From an uncultured Eubacteriales bacterium (GTDB taxonomy: Bacteria > Bacillota > Clostridia > UBA1381), in the NCBI GenBank assembly GCA_900556575.1, contig USPO01000105.1, positions 1 through 6,052 of the forward strand: a DNA stretch of 6,052 nt, read 5' to 3'. Positions 5,910 to 6,052 of the stretch are shown here, piece by piece. How positions within the stretch are numbered: the stretch's first letter is position 1; every line of letters starts with the position of its first letter. Made by a program: the position numbers and the translations under genes. The notes beneath the pieces were generated by a model. That model searched no databases and was not told the DNA's origin. It saw only the letters and a program-made list of their open reading frames with translations.

Positions 5910-6052
5910 GTGAAAAGAAAGCTTTTTATAATAGCTGCCTCTCTTGTGACACTGCTGCTGTTTGCGGGCTGCAGTGATTATAGCGAGATAGATCAACAGC
6001 TTAATAACATAACGATTGAAAATAAGCTCCCGAAGGTTAAAGGGGAGCACTA
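5910..6052 (+). CDS. Lipoprotein of unknown function (3' partial, leaves the window)
   Basis: The start is GTG 5910, preceded by GAGGGG (5896-5901) at 8 bases and only 14 bases after the kinase stop, so it is in the same operon. The N-terminus MKRKLFIIAASLVTLLLFAGC is a type II signal peptide: positive MKRK, a hydrophobic core and a lipobox ending FAGC. Phe at the -3 position is less usual than Leu. Cleavage before Cys21 and lipid attachment to the outer face of the membrane are expected. The mature part seen is SDYSEIDQQLNNITIENKLPKVKGEH, after which the window ends with the frame still open. Too little remains to assign a family. A lipoprotein directly after a kinase pair suggests a role in polymer export or surface attachment, but that is inference. 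Confidence 0.8.
   Translation, partial: MKRKLFIIAASLVTLLLFAGCSDYSEIDQQLNNITIENKLPKVKGEH

Noticed and set aside
5910..6052. Ger(x)C-type spore germination lipoprotein
   Set aside because: The GCSDYSEID stretch only loosely recalls the GCWDxREI start of that family, the Trp is absent, and the neighbours are capsule genes and not gerA/gerB.
1..6052. CRISPR array, insertion sequence, tRNA or rRNA
   Set aside because: No regularly spaced repeats, transposase, terminal inverted repeats or tRNA/rRNA-like sequence were seen on either strand.

Overview
The window looks like chromosomal DNA of a low-to-moderate GC Gram-positive bacterium. A gut-type member of the Clostridia (Oscillospiraceae/Ruminococcaceae-like) is my best guess. 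It rests on the sigma-A-type promoters, the strong AGGAGG-like ribosome sites, the Listeria/Bacteroides-type repeats in a large secreted protein, and the split CpsC/CpsD capsule-regulation pair. The taxonomic call is inference, not a match.

Left part (1-3160, + strand): a very large extracellular protein gene enters from beyond the left edge and runs in one frame to a TAA at 2875-2877. A single in-frame TGA at 1399-1401 interrupts it. The upstream part encodes an acidic Ser/Asn/Asp linker, a jelly-roll-like (carbohydrate-binding-module-like) domain and the start of a beta repeat. The part after the TGA encodes the rest of that repeat, two more GW-containing repeats and a C-terminal beta-rich domain. 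There is no believable new start after the TGA, so this is one gene that is broken, read through, or carries a sequencing error. Sixteen bases downstream, with its own good ribosome site, lies a 63-residue peptide of unknown function. A near-perfect 15-bp hairpin with a TTCG loop then serves as a bidirectional terminator between convergent genes.

Middle (3171-4198): trmB (tRNA m7G46 methyltransferase) lies on the - strand with a clear promoter. It is divergent from the capsule genes. The roughly 300-bp divergent region has two near-consensus sigma-A promoters and several short inverted and direct repeats between them that could be operators.

Right part (4199-6052, + strand): a capsule/exopolysaccharide operon begins with a Wzz/CpsC-type polysaccharide co-polymerase, followed by its partner tyrosine autokinase (CpsD/CapB type). 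The kinase has a tyrosine cluster built from a YNYR repeat and, unusually, an extra acidic tail after it. A lipoprotein gene then runs off the right edge. The first two genes form the classical pair in which the membrane protein activates the kinase and phosphorylation of the tyrosine cluster controls chain length or export.

I see no CRISPR array, tRNA, rRNA or insertion sequence. The strongest oddities are the lone in-frame TGA in the giant surface protein, the small peptide behind it, and the structured divergent promoter region.
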